From NCBI RefSeq assembly GCF_016213215.1, contig NZ_JACRAW010000164.1:16850-80849 (forward strand): DNA of 64,000 bases, in the 5' to 3' direction. The notes beneath the pieces were generated by a model, which saw only the letters and a list, made by a program, of their open reading frames with translations, was not told where the DNA came from and did not search any database. This document shows positions 1-8,582 of the stretch, piece after piece. The stretch comes from Bradyrhizobium sp. (GTDB lineage Bacteria > Pseudomonadota > Alphaproteobacteria > Rhizobiales > Xanthobacteraceae). Position numbers and translations under genes: made by a program. Within the stretch, counting starts at the first letter, position 1, and every line of letters starts with the position of its first letter.

Positions 1-2
1 CC

Positions 3-893
3 AGCTACGATGAACGCTCCGCGCGGCTCGCCGGCATCGCGCTGATGCTGCTGTCGATCTTCATGTTCTCGTTTGGCGACGCGATGGGAAAGTTCATCGT
101 CGCGACCTATTCGGTGGGCCAGCTTCTGTTCCTGCGCGCCTGCGCGGCGCTGGCCGTGCTGTCGCCGATCATCTGGCAGCAGCGCGCCGAATTCTTTCAC
201 CTCGAGCGCCCCTGGCTTCAGCTCCTGCGCGTGGCGCTGTCGACCGTGGAAGTCGCAGCTTTCTTTCTCGCCACCGTCTACCTGCCGCTCGCGGACGTCA
301 TCACCTACTATCTCGCCGGTCCCATTTTCGTGACCGCGCTGTCGGCCATCATGCTGGGCGAACATGTCGGCTGGCGGCGCTGGACGGCGATCCTGGTCGG
401 CTTCTGCGGCGTCCTGATCGCGTTGCGTCCGTCGACGCAGACGGTGAGCTGGCCAGCCCTGATCGCGCTCGGCGGCAGCCTGTCCTTTGCGCTTCTGATG
501 CTGATCACGCGCCATTTGCGCGCGACGCCGGATATCGTGATGGCATCGACGCAATTCGCCGGCACGTTCCTGCTCGGCGCCGCCCTGTCCGCATTTCACT
601 GGGTCACCCCTACCGCGGGCAGCCTCGCGCTGTTTGCGATGGCGGGCTTGACGTCGGTGGCCGCGCTGTTCTGCGTCAATCGGTCGTTGAAGCTGGCGCC
701 GGCCAGCGTCGTGGTGCCTTATCAATATTCGATGATCGTCTGGGCGGTGATCTTCGGTTTCATCGTCTTCGCAGACGTGCCGTCGGCCGCCACCATCATC
801 GGCGCTGCGATCATCATCGGTGCAGGGCTCTACATCTTCCTGCGCGAGCGCGACCTCGGCCGCGAGGACACGCAGGTCAGTCCGCCGGTGTGA
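3..893 (+). CDS. EamA/DMT-family membrane transporter, 5' end outside window
   Basis: This is a multi-pass inner-membrane protein of the drug/metabolite transporter (EamA) superfamily, likely exporting a small metabolite whose identity cannot be read. The frame is open from the first bases of the window and no start codon precedes the in-frame ATG at 45. The residues before it (SYDERSARLAGIALMLL) already look like the first helix, so the true start lies upstream. About ten hydrophobic helices in two EamA repeats are visible, including GxxLIALRPS near the end of repeat one and GAGLYIFLRER at the C terminus. The protein ends in a short charged tail. A strong hairpin follows the stop and faces the convergent acetyltransferase gene. 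Confidence 0.85.
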   Translation, partial: SYDERSARLAGIALMLLSIFMFSFGDAMGKFIVATYSVGQLLFLRACAALAVLSPIIWQQRAEFFHLERPWLQLLRVALSTVEVAAFFLATVYLPLADVITYYLAGPIFVTALSAIMLGEHVGWRRWTAILVGFCGVLIALRPSTQTVSWPALIALGGSLSFALLMLITRHLRATPDIVMASTQFAGTFLLGAALSAFHWVTPTAGSLALFAMAGLTSVAALFCVNRSLKLAPASVVVPYQYSMIVWAVIFGFIVFADVPSAATIIGAAIIIGAGLYIFLRERDLGREDTQVSPPV

Positions 894-897
894 GTTC

Positions 898-923
898 ATC
901 GTCCCCGCCGTTGCGGGGACGAT
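898..923. terminator. Bidirectional hairpin between convergent genes
   Basis: ATCGTCCCCGC pairs perfectly with GCGGGGACGAT across a four-base loop. It lies between the stop of the transporter (893) and the stop of the convergent acetyltransferase (937), so it can serve both. The T tract is weak on either side. Confidence 0.6.
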
Positions 924-936
924 GTTGTTGAGAGGA

Positions 937-1530
937 TTAGCGCGCTCGCCGCGTCGAATTGCCCCAGCTCTTGAGCGAGGACCAGACGCCACGCGAGAGG
1001 CGGAAGCGGTCGACCGGCGTGGACGAGCCCAGCGCCTCGAAGCGATGCAGTTCGACGCCGCTCCACTGGAAGCCGCACTTCTCCAGGATGTTGCGCGAGG
1101 CCGGATTGGTCACGCGCGCGCCCGCGTGGAGATGGTCGTTGTCGAATTCCTCGAAGAAGAAGTCGATCGCCGCACGCGCGGCTTCGGTGCCGAAACCGCG
1201 ACCCCAGAACTCGACCCCCAGCCAATAGCCGAGTTCCGGCGCTTCCGGATCGGTAGTGTCTAGGCCGACTAAGCCGATCGGCGCGTTGTCGTGCTCAATC
1301 AGGAACACGGTTTCGCGGCAGTGGGCGGTCGCGCGGACGAAATCCACCGCATGATCCTGCGAATAGGGATGCGGCAGGCGACGGGTGTTCTCGGCAATGC
1401 GACGGTCGTTGGCAAGACGCGCGATGACCTTGACGTCGGCCAGCGTCGGCCGGCGCAGCATCAAGCGCTCGGTCTCGAGGATGTTGGATCTCGCCTCGCG
1501 CCAGGTCGGGGTCGAAAGGTCCTGCAACAT
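937..1530 (-). CDS. GNAT-family N-acetyltransferase (RimJ/RimL-like)
   Basis: The protein has the Acetyltransf_3 architecture: LETERLMLRRPTLAD near residue 20, then ELGYWLGVEFWGRGFGTEA, which contains the acetyl-CoA pyrophosphate loop (GRGFGTEA), and NPASRNILEKCGF, the usual asparagine-containing helix. It should transfer acetyl from acetyl-CoA to an amine, possibly a protein N terminus or small molecule. The ATG at 1530 was chosen because GGAG lies about seven bases upstream; an in-frame TTG at 1557 would add nine residues but sits directly on the rpmA terminator. It follows rplU-rpmA, as in Bradyrhizobium. Substrate unknown. Confidence 0.85.
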   Translation of the reverse strand: MLQDLSTPTWREARSNILETERLMLRRPTLADVKVIARLANDRRIAENTRRLPHPYSQDHAVDFVRATAHCRETVFLIEHDNAPIGLVGLDTTDPEAPELGYWLGVEFWGRGFGTEAARAAIDFFFEEFDNDHLHAGARVTNPASRNILEKCGFQWSGVELHRFEALGSSTPVDRFRLSRGVWSSLKSWGNSTRRAR

Positions 1531-1560
1531 GTCGGGCTCCGTCAACAACTTGGTCAAATG

Positions 1561-1591
1561 AAAAGGGGAGGCCGGTTTCCCGCCTCCCCTT
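1561..1591 (-). terminator. Rho-independent terminator of rplU-rpmA
   Basis: On the minus strand AAGGGGAGGC and GCCTCCCCTT form a ten-base-pair stem with a nine-base loop, and the distal arm runs into TTTT. It lies about 60 bases after the rpmA stop and just before the acetyltransferase gene. Confidence 0.75.
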
Positions 1592-1652
1592 GGAGCCCTA
1601 TTCTGGACTCCGCCGGTTGGTCAGGACCCGGCGGACTCCGATGATCCACCGT

Positions 1653-1925
1653 CTACTCGGCCGCAGCCTCCGTCATCGGACGAACCGATACGAACGTGCG
1701 GCCGTTGGCTTTGGCATGGAACTCGACATGACCTTCGACCTTCGCAAACAAGGTGTGGTCGGTCCCCATGCCGACATTAAGGCCGGGGTGCCAGGTCGTG
1801 CCGCGCTGACGCGCGATGATGTTGCCGGGAATCACACGCTCGCCGCCAAACACCTTGACGCCAAGGCGCTTGCCCTTGGAATCACGGCCGTTACGCGATG
1901 AACCGCCTGCTTTTTTGTGAGCCAT
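1653..1925 (-). CDS. rpmA: 50S ribosomal protein L27
   Basis: This 90-residue protein begins MAHKKAGGSSRNGRDSKGKR and contains LGVKVFGGERVIPGNIIARQRGT, split here as the two hallmark L27 segments. The flexible N-terminal tail of L27 reaches the peptidyl transferase centre of the large subunit. Length and order fit the family. There is no Firmicutes-type cleaved leader. It lies 92 bases behind rplU on the same strand and is probably co-transcribed, with the hairpin at 1561-1591 ending the transcript. Confidence 0.98.
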   Translation of the reverse strand: MAHKKAGGSSRNGRDSKGKRLGVKVFGGERVIPGNIIARQRGTTWHPGLNVGMGTDHTLFAKVEGHVEFHAKANGRTFVSVRPMTEAAAE

Positions 1926-2017
1926 GGCCCGTCTCCGAAACTCTTCGTATCTCTAGATCAATTCCTTGAAGGAATCATTTCAATTCTTCTCACGCATCAA
2001 TTCGTGAATTGGCGTGA

Positions 2018-2398
2018 TCACTTCTCCGCGGTCGCGTCCTTCGCCACCTTTTCCTTCTTCGGACGAGGTCCGACCGAAGGCTTTGCGTCATCCGTCAGGA
2101 TCTCGGTGACGCGCAGCACGGTGAGCTCGTCGCGATAGCCGCGCTTACGGCGCGAATTCTTGCGGCGGCGCTTCTTGAACGCGATGACCTTGGGGCCGCG
2201 CTTGTGCTGCAGCACCTCTGCCGCAACCGACGCACCCTTGATCGTCGGGGTACCCAGCACCGGCGTGTCACCGCCGACCACCAGGACTTCACTCAGCTGC
2301 ACGATCGTGCCGACATCGCCGGCGATCTTGCCTATCTCAAGTACATCATCCGGAACGACGCGGTACTGCCGGCCGCCGGTTTTGATGACTGCGAACAT
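2018..2398 (-). CDS. rplU: 50S ribosomal protein L21
   Basis: The protein starts MFAVIKTGGRQYRVVPDD and carries the basic segment AFKKRRRKNSRRKRGYRD near residues 73-90, which is the L21 RNA-binding signature. It binds 23S rRNA in the large subunit. A longer frame is open upstream but the ATG at 2398 matches the universal L21 start; AAGGAA precedes it. The 126-residue length includes a Lys-rich C-terminal extension (PKKEKVAKDATAEK) of the kind seen in alphaproteobacterial L21. Confidence 0.98.
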   Translation of the reverse strand: MFAVIKTGGRQYRVVPDDVLEIGKIAGDVGTIVQLSEVLVVGGDTPVLGTPTIKGASVAAEVLQHKRGPKVIAFKKRRRKNSRRKRGYRDELTVLRVTEILTDDAKPSVGPRPKKEKVAKDATAEK

Positions 2399-2732
2399 CG
2401 TTCTATTCCTTCGTGTTCGATCCCGGCCTCGGGTTGACCCCCGGGTCGGCTTTTTGTCAGTCGCTATGGGTTGCGATTTCTGCGCGGGGCGGGACGGGTT
2501 CCATCCAACGGCCCGCGCAAAAACAAGCGGCGCGAGAGCTCCCGCGCCGGATCGGGGACTTATAGCGGCGAAACAGCCCGAGTCAAGGAAAACCGGGTTG
2601 AAAATGCCCAAAATTCGAAGGATTTGGCCGATCTTCGCCCGCCCGGCTCGCTGTCGGAATATCGTCCTCATGCTGCAACCAACGATGTCCCGGCGCCGTT
2701 GTCCCCCCGCATCCAAGGGGGCAAGGGTACCC
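2399..2732. other. Divergent intergenic region, rplU leader and ROK promoter side
   Basis: This 334-base region separates the rplU start from the ROK-like gene. It holds GC-rich inverted segments (CCCGG with CCGGG around 2422-2445) next to a TTTTT run on the plus strand at 2451-2455. No gene is supported. An r-protein leader structure is possible but cannot be shown by eye. Confidence 0.4.
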
Positions 2733-3863
2733 ATGGCGGAAGAACTGGCACTTTCGACCGGTATCGCGCATCACGGCGCGAGCCGCCTGCCGTCGGTCGA
2801 CATCGACAGTTTCAACATAGAGTTGAAGGACGAGGACGGCTTCCTGGGCGACCGCGCCAGCAAGGGCGCGTTCCGGGAGATCCTCGAACGGTGGCGCAAA
2901 CCCCTGCGCAAGACCGGTGAGGACCCCTTCGGCGACGAGCCCTCGGAGAACATCAGCAAGAAGATCCTCGATGCCATCCTGATCAGCGACGACACGGAGG
3001 CCTCCGCCGTCGTGCACAGCGCGATCGAGGAGTTTGCGCAGGAACTCGCCTATGTCACGCGGCGCTTTCTCAAGACCAAGGCCTGGGCGAAGACTGAGCG
3101 GATCGTCGTCGGCGGGGGCTTTCGCGACAGCCGGCTGGGAGAACTCGCCATCGCGCGGGCCGAAATCATCCTGAAGTCCGAGGGCTTCGCCATCGACGTG
3201 CTGCCGATCCGTTTCCATCCGGACGAAGCCGGGCTGATCGGGGCCCTGCATCTGGCGCCGTCATGGATCTTCGAGGCCCACGACAGCATTCTCGCGGTCG
3301 ATATCGGCGGCACGAACATTCGTTGCGGCGTCGTCGAAACGCGCTTCGATAAGGCCGACGACCTCTCCAAGGCCGCAGTGTGGAAATCGGAGTTGTGGCG
3401 CCATGCCGATGACGAGCCGACGCGCGAAGCCGCGGTAAAACGGCTTGTCAAAATGCTTAAAGGCCTGATCGATCAGGCCAATGCCGAGGGACTCAAGCTC
3501 GCGCCTTTTATCGGAATCGCCTGCCCGGGGGTGATCAACGAGGACGGCTCCATCGAAAAAGGGGCGCAAAACCTGCCGGGCAATTGGGAGAGCCGCAGGT
3601 TCAACCTGCCCGCGAGTCTCGCCGAGGGCATACCGCAGATCGGCGGACATGACACGGCGATCGTCATGCATAATGACGGCGTGGTGCAGGGGCTTTCCGA
3701 GGTGCCGTTCATGCAGGACGTTCTGCGCTGGGGCGTGCTGACCATCGGCACCGGACTCGGCAATGCGCGATTTACCAACCGGCGCAGGGAAGCCGAAAAG
3801 GACGAGAAGAACGGCAAGAACGGCAAGAAGGAGAGGAAGGTCAGGCAACCCAAGGAGGAGTAA
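2733..3863 (+). CDS. ROK-family sugar-kinase-like protein with swapped halves
   Basis: The centre carries ILAVDIGGTNIRCGVVE (residues about 186-202), the ROK/glucokinase phosphate motif, followed by IGIACPGVINEDGSI, the ND pair expected for the catalytic Asp in VMHNDGVVQG, and LTIGTGLG near residue 340. The first 180 residues resemble the C-terminal part of ordinary ROK proteins: ERIVVGGGFRDSRLG and DEAGLIGALHLAP match the VLGGGV and GLIGAA segments normally found after the catalytic domain. The zinc-binding GHCxxC region normally seen after LTIGTG is missing, and the chain ends in a Lys/Glu-rich tail. Start at 2733 is supported by an AAGGGG-like site. Kinase activity is uncertain; a regulatory role is equally possible. 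Confidence 0.75.
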   Translation: MAEELALSTGIAHHGASRLPSVDIDSFNIELKDEDGFLGDRASKGAFREILERWRKPLRKTGEDPFGDEPSENISKKILDAILISDDTEASAVVHSAIEEFAQELAYVTRRFLKTKAWAKTERIVVGGGFRDSRLGELAIARAEIILKSEGFAIDVLPIRFHPDEAGLIGALHLAPSWIFEAHDSILAVDIGGTNIRCGVVETRFDKADDLSKAAVWKSELWRHADDEPTREAAVKRLVKMLKGLIDQANAEGLKLAPFIGIACPGVINEDGSIEKGAQNLPGNWESRRFNLPASLAEGIPQIGGHDTAIVMHNDGVVQGLSEVPFMQDVLRWGVLTIGTGLGNARFTNRRREAEKDEKNGKNGKKERKVRQPKEE

Positions 3864-4193
3864 CCTTGACTGGTTAGGTTAAGATTGGGTTTGCGTTGCC
3901 CATTGCGAACGACTTGCTACCGTCGGCTGGTCGCCTCACCTGACCGGCGAAGCCGCCCTTCCCGGCCAGAATTTTAATGATGCGGCACGGGACCGCCAGC
4001 TTTTATACCGCGTCTGGCGGTCCCACCCCGCGGTGCCTGCGCGGGCCATCGGGAACGGCGCCGCAGGCGGAGCTCGATGAGCTGTTGTCCGGGGCTGGCA
4101 GTGGTTCTTCGTGCTCGCACCCTTGTCTGACCCGCCATCCTCGCCTAGAACACGGCCCGACCACAGGTGCTTCGCACCCTTGTTGGCCCCTTA
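3864..4193. other. Intergenic region before tRNA-Ser
   Basis: About 330 bases with no supported gene. Open frames here are short and arginine/proline-rich and look like chance. The tRNA promoter must lie in the distal part but no clear -35/-10 pair could be picked out. Confidence 0.4.
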
Positions 4194-4283
4194 GGAGAGG
4201 TGGCAGAGTGGTTGAATGCACCGCACTCGAAATGCGGCATAGGTGCAAGCCTATCGGGGGTTCGAATCCCTCCCTCTCCGCCA
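4194..4283 (+). tRNA. tRNA-Ser, anticodon CGA
   Basis: The acceptor stem GGAGAGG pairs with CCTCTCC, followed by discriminator G and an encoded CCA. The anticodon stem CCGCA/TGCGG encloses loop CTCGAAA, giving anticodon CGA, which reads UCG. A long variable arm (ATAGG with CCTAT) is the class II feature of serine tRNA, and the T loop reads TTCGAAT. Confidence 0.97.
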
Positions 4284-4443
4284 TTCTGGCCGAAAAGTCC
4301 TTATTTATCAGCGCTTCCTCAAGTTGGCTGTTTGGCAGCCCATACTCCAGCCCATCTTCGCTCTCGGACGGAAAGAACGAGATCCTGTTAACGTCGTCCC
4401 TATCGGATACTCCGCCGTGAACGCTGCCCGGAAAGGCAACTGC

Positions 4444-4692
4444 ATGAAGACGCTTCTTGTCGCGTTGGCGCTCGGCACATTCGCGCAAGGCGCTCTCGCC
4501 GGAGAGCCGGACTGCCGCGCGATCGAGAGCACGGGCGGACGTCTCGCCTGTTATGATGCTGCGTTTCCTCCGAAAGCGAAGAAGCCCGCCGCAGTCGAAA
4601 ACGACGCATCGCGGGCTGCATACAAAGACCCGTTCATTGCGGAAGACGCCCGAACCGCAGCGAAGCTAAGAAATATCTGTCGCGGTTGCTGA
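4444..4692 (+). CDS. Small secreted protein with CRAIES...RLACYD motif
   Basis: This 82-residue protein has a signal peptide (MKTLLVALALGTFAQGALA, cleavage near residue 19). The mature part has C-R-A-I-E-S and G-G-R-L-A-C-Y-D, a two-cysteine motif seen in short periplasmic proteins and at the N terminus of some type VI-associated proteins, and ends ICRGC. Four cysteines suggest a disulfide-bonded periplasmic product. GGAAAGG lies about nine bases before the ATG. It follows tRNA-Ser on the same strand. Function is not known. Confidence 0.7.
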   Translation: MKTLLVALALGTFAQGALAGEPDCRAIESTGGRLACYDAAFPPKAKKPAAVENDASRAAYKDPFIAEDARTAAKLRNICRGC

Positions 4693-5328
4693 GAGTCGAG
4701 ACGAACGACTCGCGGGAGTTAGCGGCCGATACGGAGGGCGGCCGAATAGAGCGTAGCGCCATGCGCCGCTATGGCCATGCAATAGCAGCTTGTATTTCGC
4801 AGCGACGCTTGTGCTTCCATATCTGTCCTGATTGACATCGAAGTTGGTCGGCGACGCGAGTAGAATTGTGAGGCGCCCGGTGAACCGCCAGCATCCCTTC
4901 GTCGAGGTTCTGGTCTCGGACATCGAGAAAAGCGGCGAGACCCTGGATCTAAGTGAGCTCGTGCGAGAGCCTTTGCCGCCGACATTCCCTAGGCTGACTT
5001 GAGCCAGACAACGATTGTCAACAAGAGGAGGCCACATCCGGCAACGAACATATCGAAATCGACGCAAGCCTCTGATGTCGCAAGCGATGCCTGGAAGCTC
5101 GTTCATCGCTCAATCATTCCGCGTATTTTCTGCAAATGAGGCGCGACAGACTTTATGAACGCGCAAAGGTTGCTATCCGACGCCTGAGTAGCCATCTGAT
5201 AGATGATGTAATCGGATCGCTGTAACAGCGCCTGTCGCGAGCGCGACACTTTAGCCACGCCAGATCGTACCGACAGTATCGACCAACGGCATGTCGCGTC
5301 GACATGCGCGTCACGGGTAAGGACATTG
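4693..5328. other. Low-density region with possible small or decayed frames
   Basis: No gene is firmly supported in these 636 bases. Two short stretches read like protein: a plus-strand frame at 4832-5002 (TTG start, 56 residues, containing HPFVEVLVSDIEKSGE) and a minus-strand frame at 5103-5258 (GTG start, 51 residues, ending FIKSVAPHLQKIRGMIER). Neither has a good ribosome-binding site. They may be small genes or remnants. The promoter of the mannose operon must lie at the right end. Confidence 0.35.
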
Positions 5329-6267
5329 ATGGCCATTGAACATGCCTCCGTGCAGGTTGCGCGCAAACCGTGGGGGATGGCCGATCTCAGTCCATGGAGC
5401 AGCATTGATGTTTCTGGCGACCCGGTCGGGGAATTGTGGTTTCAGCGCGTCGACAAAGATGCACCAAGCTCCGCCTTGCTGCTCAAGCTCTTGTTTACCA
5501 GCGAACCTTTGTCGATCCAGGTTCATCCAGATGATGAATTCGCGCACTCAATCGGTTTGCCGAACGGGAAATCCGAGGCGTGGTACATCCTTTCGGCAGC
5601 CCCGGGCGCGCGGGTTGCGCTGGGACTAAAGCGACATCTCACGACGCAACTATTGCGCGCAGCGATCAGGGACGGCTCGATTGCCGCTCTCGCGCAATGG
5701 CGTCCTGTTGCGAAAGGCGACATCATCTTCGTCCCTGGCGGCACAATCCACGCCATCGGCGCCGGCATAGTGCTCGCCGAGATCCAGCAGCGCAGCGACA
5801 CGACATTCCGCCTGTTCGATTTTGGCCGGCACCGCGAGCTGCACGAAGATAGCGCCGTGGCCGCTTCCGATGCCGGGCCGCCCCAAACTCAATCGGGTCC
5901 ACGACGTCTCACCGACACTCGGAGCGTTCTCGTCGCGAGCCCACATTTCGTACTCGAGCGGATCGATCTTCAGGCGAATTCGCATTGGGCACTCGACACC
6001 GATCGAGAAACCTGGATCCTTGTAATTGAGGGGAACGGGCGCATCGGGCTGACGAATACGACCGTCGGCGACGTGATCTTTGTTGAGGCCGATAGCTCCG
6101 GCATCGAGGTTGGTCCGGACGGGATGAGCGGCCTGATCGCCTATCCGGGACCGGATCCCATTGCGTCCCTGCTGCAGGATTGCGCAGGACGAACGATCAA
6201 TTCTGCCGGCACGTCCGCCGCCGCGCATTCTCCGAAATCAAGCAAGATTATCGAGGCACAGACATGA
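5329..6267 (+). CDS. manA: Type I mannose-6-phosphate isomerase (cupin)
   Basis: It should interconvert fructose-6-phosphate and mannose-6-phosphate using a zinc ion in a cupin fold. Family features are PLSIQVHPDDEFA (Q-x-H zinc ligands, residue about 65-70), KSEAWYIL (Glu ligand), VPGGTIHAIGAGIVLAEIQQ (His ligand) and SDTTFRLFDFGR. At 312 residues it is of the short bacterial type rather than the longer enterobacterial form. ATG at 5329 follows GGTAAGGA; a TTG three bases earlier is less likely. Its stop overlaps the next start in ATGA, indicating translational coupling. It supplies the mannose-phosphate end of this operon. Confidence 0.9.
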   Translation: MAIEHASVQVARKPWGMADLSPWSSIDVSGDPVGELWFQRVDKDAPSSALLLKLLFTSEPLSIQVHPDDEFAHSIGLPNGKSEAWYILSAAPGARVALGLKRHLTTQLLRAAIRDGSIAALAQWRPVAKGDIIFVPGGTIHAIGAGIVLAEIQQRSDTTFRLFDFGRHRELHEDSAVAASDAGPPQTQSGPRRLTDTRSVLVASPHFVLERIDLQANSHWALDTDRETWILVIEGNGRIGLTNTTVGDVIFVEADSSGIEVGPDGMSGLIAYPGPDPIASLLQDCAGRTINSAGTSAAAHSPKSSKIIEAQT

Positions 6268-8549
6268 CGCCGCTCCGCCGTATCGCCGTTATCGGCAACT
6301 CGCTGCCTCGCCGATGCGGAATTGCAACCTTTACGACCGACCTGCAGAAGGCGATATCGATTTCACGCCCGGATTTGGAGACCTGCATCGTGGCGATGAC
6401 CGATCGCGGTCAAGCCTATGATTATCCTCCGGCGGTCGCTTTTCAGATCAACGACGGCAATATCGAAGAATACACGCGCGCCGCAGATTTCCTGAATGCC
6501 GGCCAGTTCGACACCGTGTGCCTCCAGCACGAGTTCGGGATTTTCGGTGGCGAAGCCGGTGCCCATATCCTCGTGCTGTTGTCGCGCCTCACCATGCCGG
6601 TGGTGACGACGTTCCATACCGTGCTGGCCAATCCGACGGCCAAGCAACGCGCGGTCATGGAGCGCATCATCGATGCGTCGTCGAAAGTCGTGGTGATGGC
6701 CAACAAGGGCCGCGAGCTGTTGCGTGACGTCTATCTGGTGCCGGATGACAACATCGAGGTGATCGCCCACGGCATTCCCGATGTCGCATTTGTCGGGTCC
6801 GATGCGGCGAAGGCCAGGCTCGGATTTGAGGGAAAGTCGGTCATTCTGACATTCGGCCTGCTATCATCCAACAAGGGCATCGAAGTCATGATCGACGCCA
6901 TGCCGTCAATTCTGAAACGCTGCGCGGATGCGGTGTACGTCGTGCTCGGCGCAACGCACCCCAATCTGGTTCGAAACCAGGGCGAGGCCTATCGCGAGGG
7001 CCTGATGGCGCGGGTGCGTAAACTTGGAATCGACAACAACGTGGTGTTCCTCGACCGGTTCGTCGATCTGGCCACGCTGCTCGAATTCATCTCAATGTGC
7101 GACGTCTATGTCACGCCGTATCTCAACGAGGCCCAGATGACGTCGGGAACCCTGGCGTACAGCTTTGGACTGGGGAAGCCGGTCGTCTCGACGCCTTACT
7201 GGCACGCACGCGAGCTGCTTGCTGACGGATGCGGGGTTCTGGTCCCTTTCGGCGATGCAGGGGCGATCGGCAGCGAAATCGCAAAATTGCTCACCGACGA
7301 CGCTCGCCGGCAGGCGATGTCTCGGCGCGCCTATGCTGCGAGCCGAATGATGACGTGGGAACGCACGGCCGAGCATTACATGTCCGTGTTCGAGAATGCG
7401 CGGCAGGGTCACCGGCTTAAGGTCTTTGCGCGCGCTGACACGGGCTCGCCGGAGCCACGTGGCCCCGCGCCGCCTGACATGCAAATCGGCCATTTCCTGT
7501 CGATGTGCGACGATATCGGCCTGTTCCAGCACGCGGTGCATTCGGTGCCCGATCGTTCGCACGGCTATTGCGTCGACGACAATGCCCGAGCATTGCTGCT
7601 GGCCTGCGCCCTCAATAATCCGGGCGAACAGCCCCTATCGGAAGTCTTGACGGCTCGCTTTGCAGCCTTCGTGCAGCATGCATGGAACCCCGAGACCCGG
7701 CAATTTCGCAACTTCATGGGCTTCAATCGAACCTGGCTTGAAGACAGGGGCTCCGAAGACAGTCACGGGCGAACTCTATGGGCCTTGGGTGAGTCCGCGC
7801 GCAGAGACGCAAGCCCGTCGCGGCGCAGGTGGGCTACTGATCTGTTCGCCCAGGCATTGTCGACCGCTGAGAGCTTTCGCTCACCCCGAGCGTGGGCGTT
7901 CATGCTGCTGGGTTTGGACGCCTATTGCGCTGCAGTTCCGGACGATCTCCACGCCAAGGAAGTCCGGCATTCTCTTGCCGACAGGTTGATGTCCTGTCTG
8001 GCGTCGGTCGAGACGCCGGACTGGGTGTGGTTCGAGGAAGGGCTGGCTTACGACAACGCGCGATTGCCGCAGGCATTGATGCTGACCGGCATGGCGACGC
8101 AGACGCCGCGCTACCTCGATGCCGGATCGAGGTCTCTGCGCTGGCTAATGACGCAACAAACCACAACGGCAGGTCATTTCCGGCCGGTCGGCACCGCTGG
8201 CTTCGGCGAACAGCGGCAACATCCCCGTGCCTTCGATCAGCAGCCGGTGGAAGCAACGGCGACGATCGCTGCCTGCCTTACGGCGTGGCGCGCGGACGGC
8301 GATGCAGAGTGGAAAGCCATGGCGACTCGCGCCTTCGCCTGGTTTCTCGGCAGCAATGATCTGTCAGTGGCGCTGGTCGATCCGCACACCGGGAGTTGCC
8401 GCGATGGATTGCACCCCGATCGCGCCAACGAAAACCGCGGGGGCGAGTCGGTTGTCTGCTATCTGCTGGGACTTGCGGAGATTCGCCAGCTTGCGCGCGT
8501 CAACACCAGCCTGATAAAGCCCACTTCCTTGCGCGCTGTGGGCGCCTGA
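6264..8549 (+). CDS. GT4 glycosyltransferase fused to a toroid-like C-terminal domain
   Basis: Residues 1-395 form a GT-B glycosyltransferase of family 4: IAVIGNSLPRRCGIATFT at the N terminus, HEFGIFGGEAG, VIAHGIPD at the domain border, ILTFGLLSSNKGIEVMI for the donor-binding half, and TPYLNEAQMTSGTLAYSFG with GKPVVSTPYWHARELL, the E-x7-E-like donor region. Residues about 400-755 are a second all-helical domain with FLSMCDDIGLFQHA, YCVDDNARALL and SEDSHGRTLWALGE, resembling alpha/alpha-toroid glycosidase-like modules. The GT half likely transfers mannose or glucose. Usual GT4 proteins stop near 400 residues, so the 761-residue length marks the fusion. It is coupled to manA and followed 33 bases later by GH130. 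Acceptor unknown. Confidence 0.85.
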   Translation: MTPLRRIAVIGNSLPRRCGIATFTTDLQKAISISRPDLETCIVAMTDRGQAYDYPPAVAFQINDGNIEEYTRAADFLNAGQFDTVCLQHEFGIFGGEAGAHILVLLSRLTMPVVTTFHTVLANPTAKQRAVMERIIDASSKVVVMANKGRELLRDVYLVPDDNIEVIAHGIPDVAFVGSDAAKARLGFEGKSVILTFGLLSSNKGIEVMIDAMPSILKRCADAVYVVLGATHPNLVRNQGEAYREGLMARVRKLGIDNNVVFLDRFVDLATLLEFISMCDVYVTPYLNEAQMTSGTLAYSFGLGKPVVSTPYWHARELLADGCGVLVPFGDAGAIGSEIAKLLTDDARRQAMSRRAYAASRMMTWERTAEHYMSVFENARQGHRLKVFARADTGSPEPRGPAPPDMQIGHFLSMCDDIGLFQHAVHSVPDRSHGYCVDDNARALLLACALNNPGEQPLSEVLTARFAAFVQHAWNPETRQFRNFMGFNRTWLEDRGSEDSHGRTLWALGESARRDASPSRRRWATDLFAQALSTAESFRSPRAWAFMLLGLDAYCAAVPDDLHAKEVRHSLADRLMSCLASVETPDWVWFEEGLAYDNARLPQALMLTGMATQTPRYLDAGSRSLRWLMTQQTTTAGHFRPVGTAGFGEQRQHPRAFDQQPVEATATIAACLTAWRADGDAEWKAMATRAFAWFLGSNDLSVALVDPHTGSCRDGLHPDRANENRGGESVVCYLLGLAEIRQLARVNTSLIKPTSLRAVGA

Positions 8550-8582
8550 TTTCACCTTCTAAGCCAGCGAGCCGAGGACACC

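Noticed and set aside
1951..2017. Palindrome CAATTC-GT-GAATTG between rplU and rpmA as an operator
   Set aside because: It lies inside one transcript, shows no link to a known regulator, and is AT-rich enough to occur by chance.
4194..4283. tRNA-Ser as an integration site of a mobile element
   Set aside because: No integrase gene and no repeated tRNA 3' end were seen downstream.
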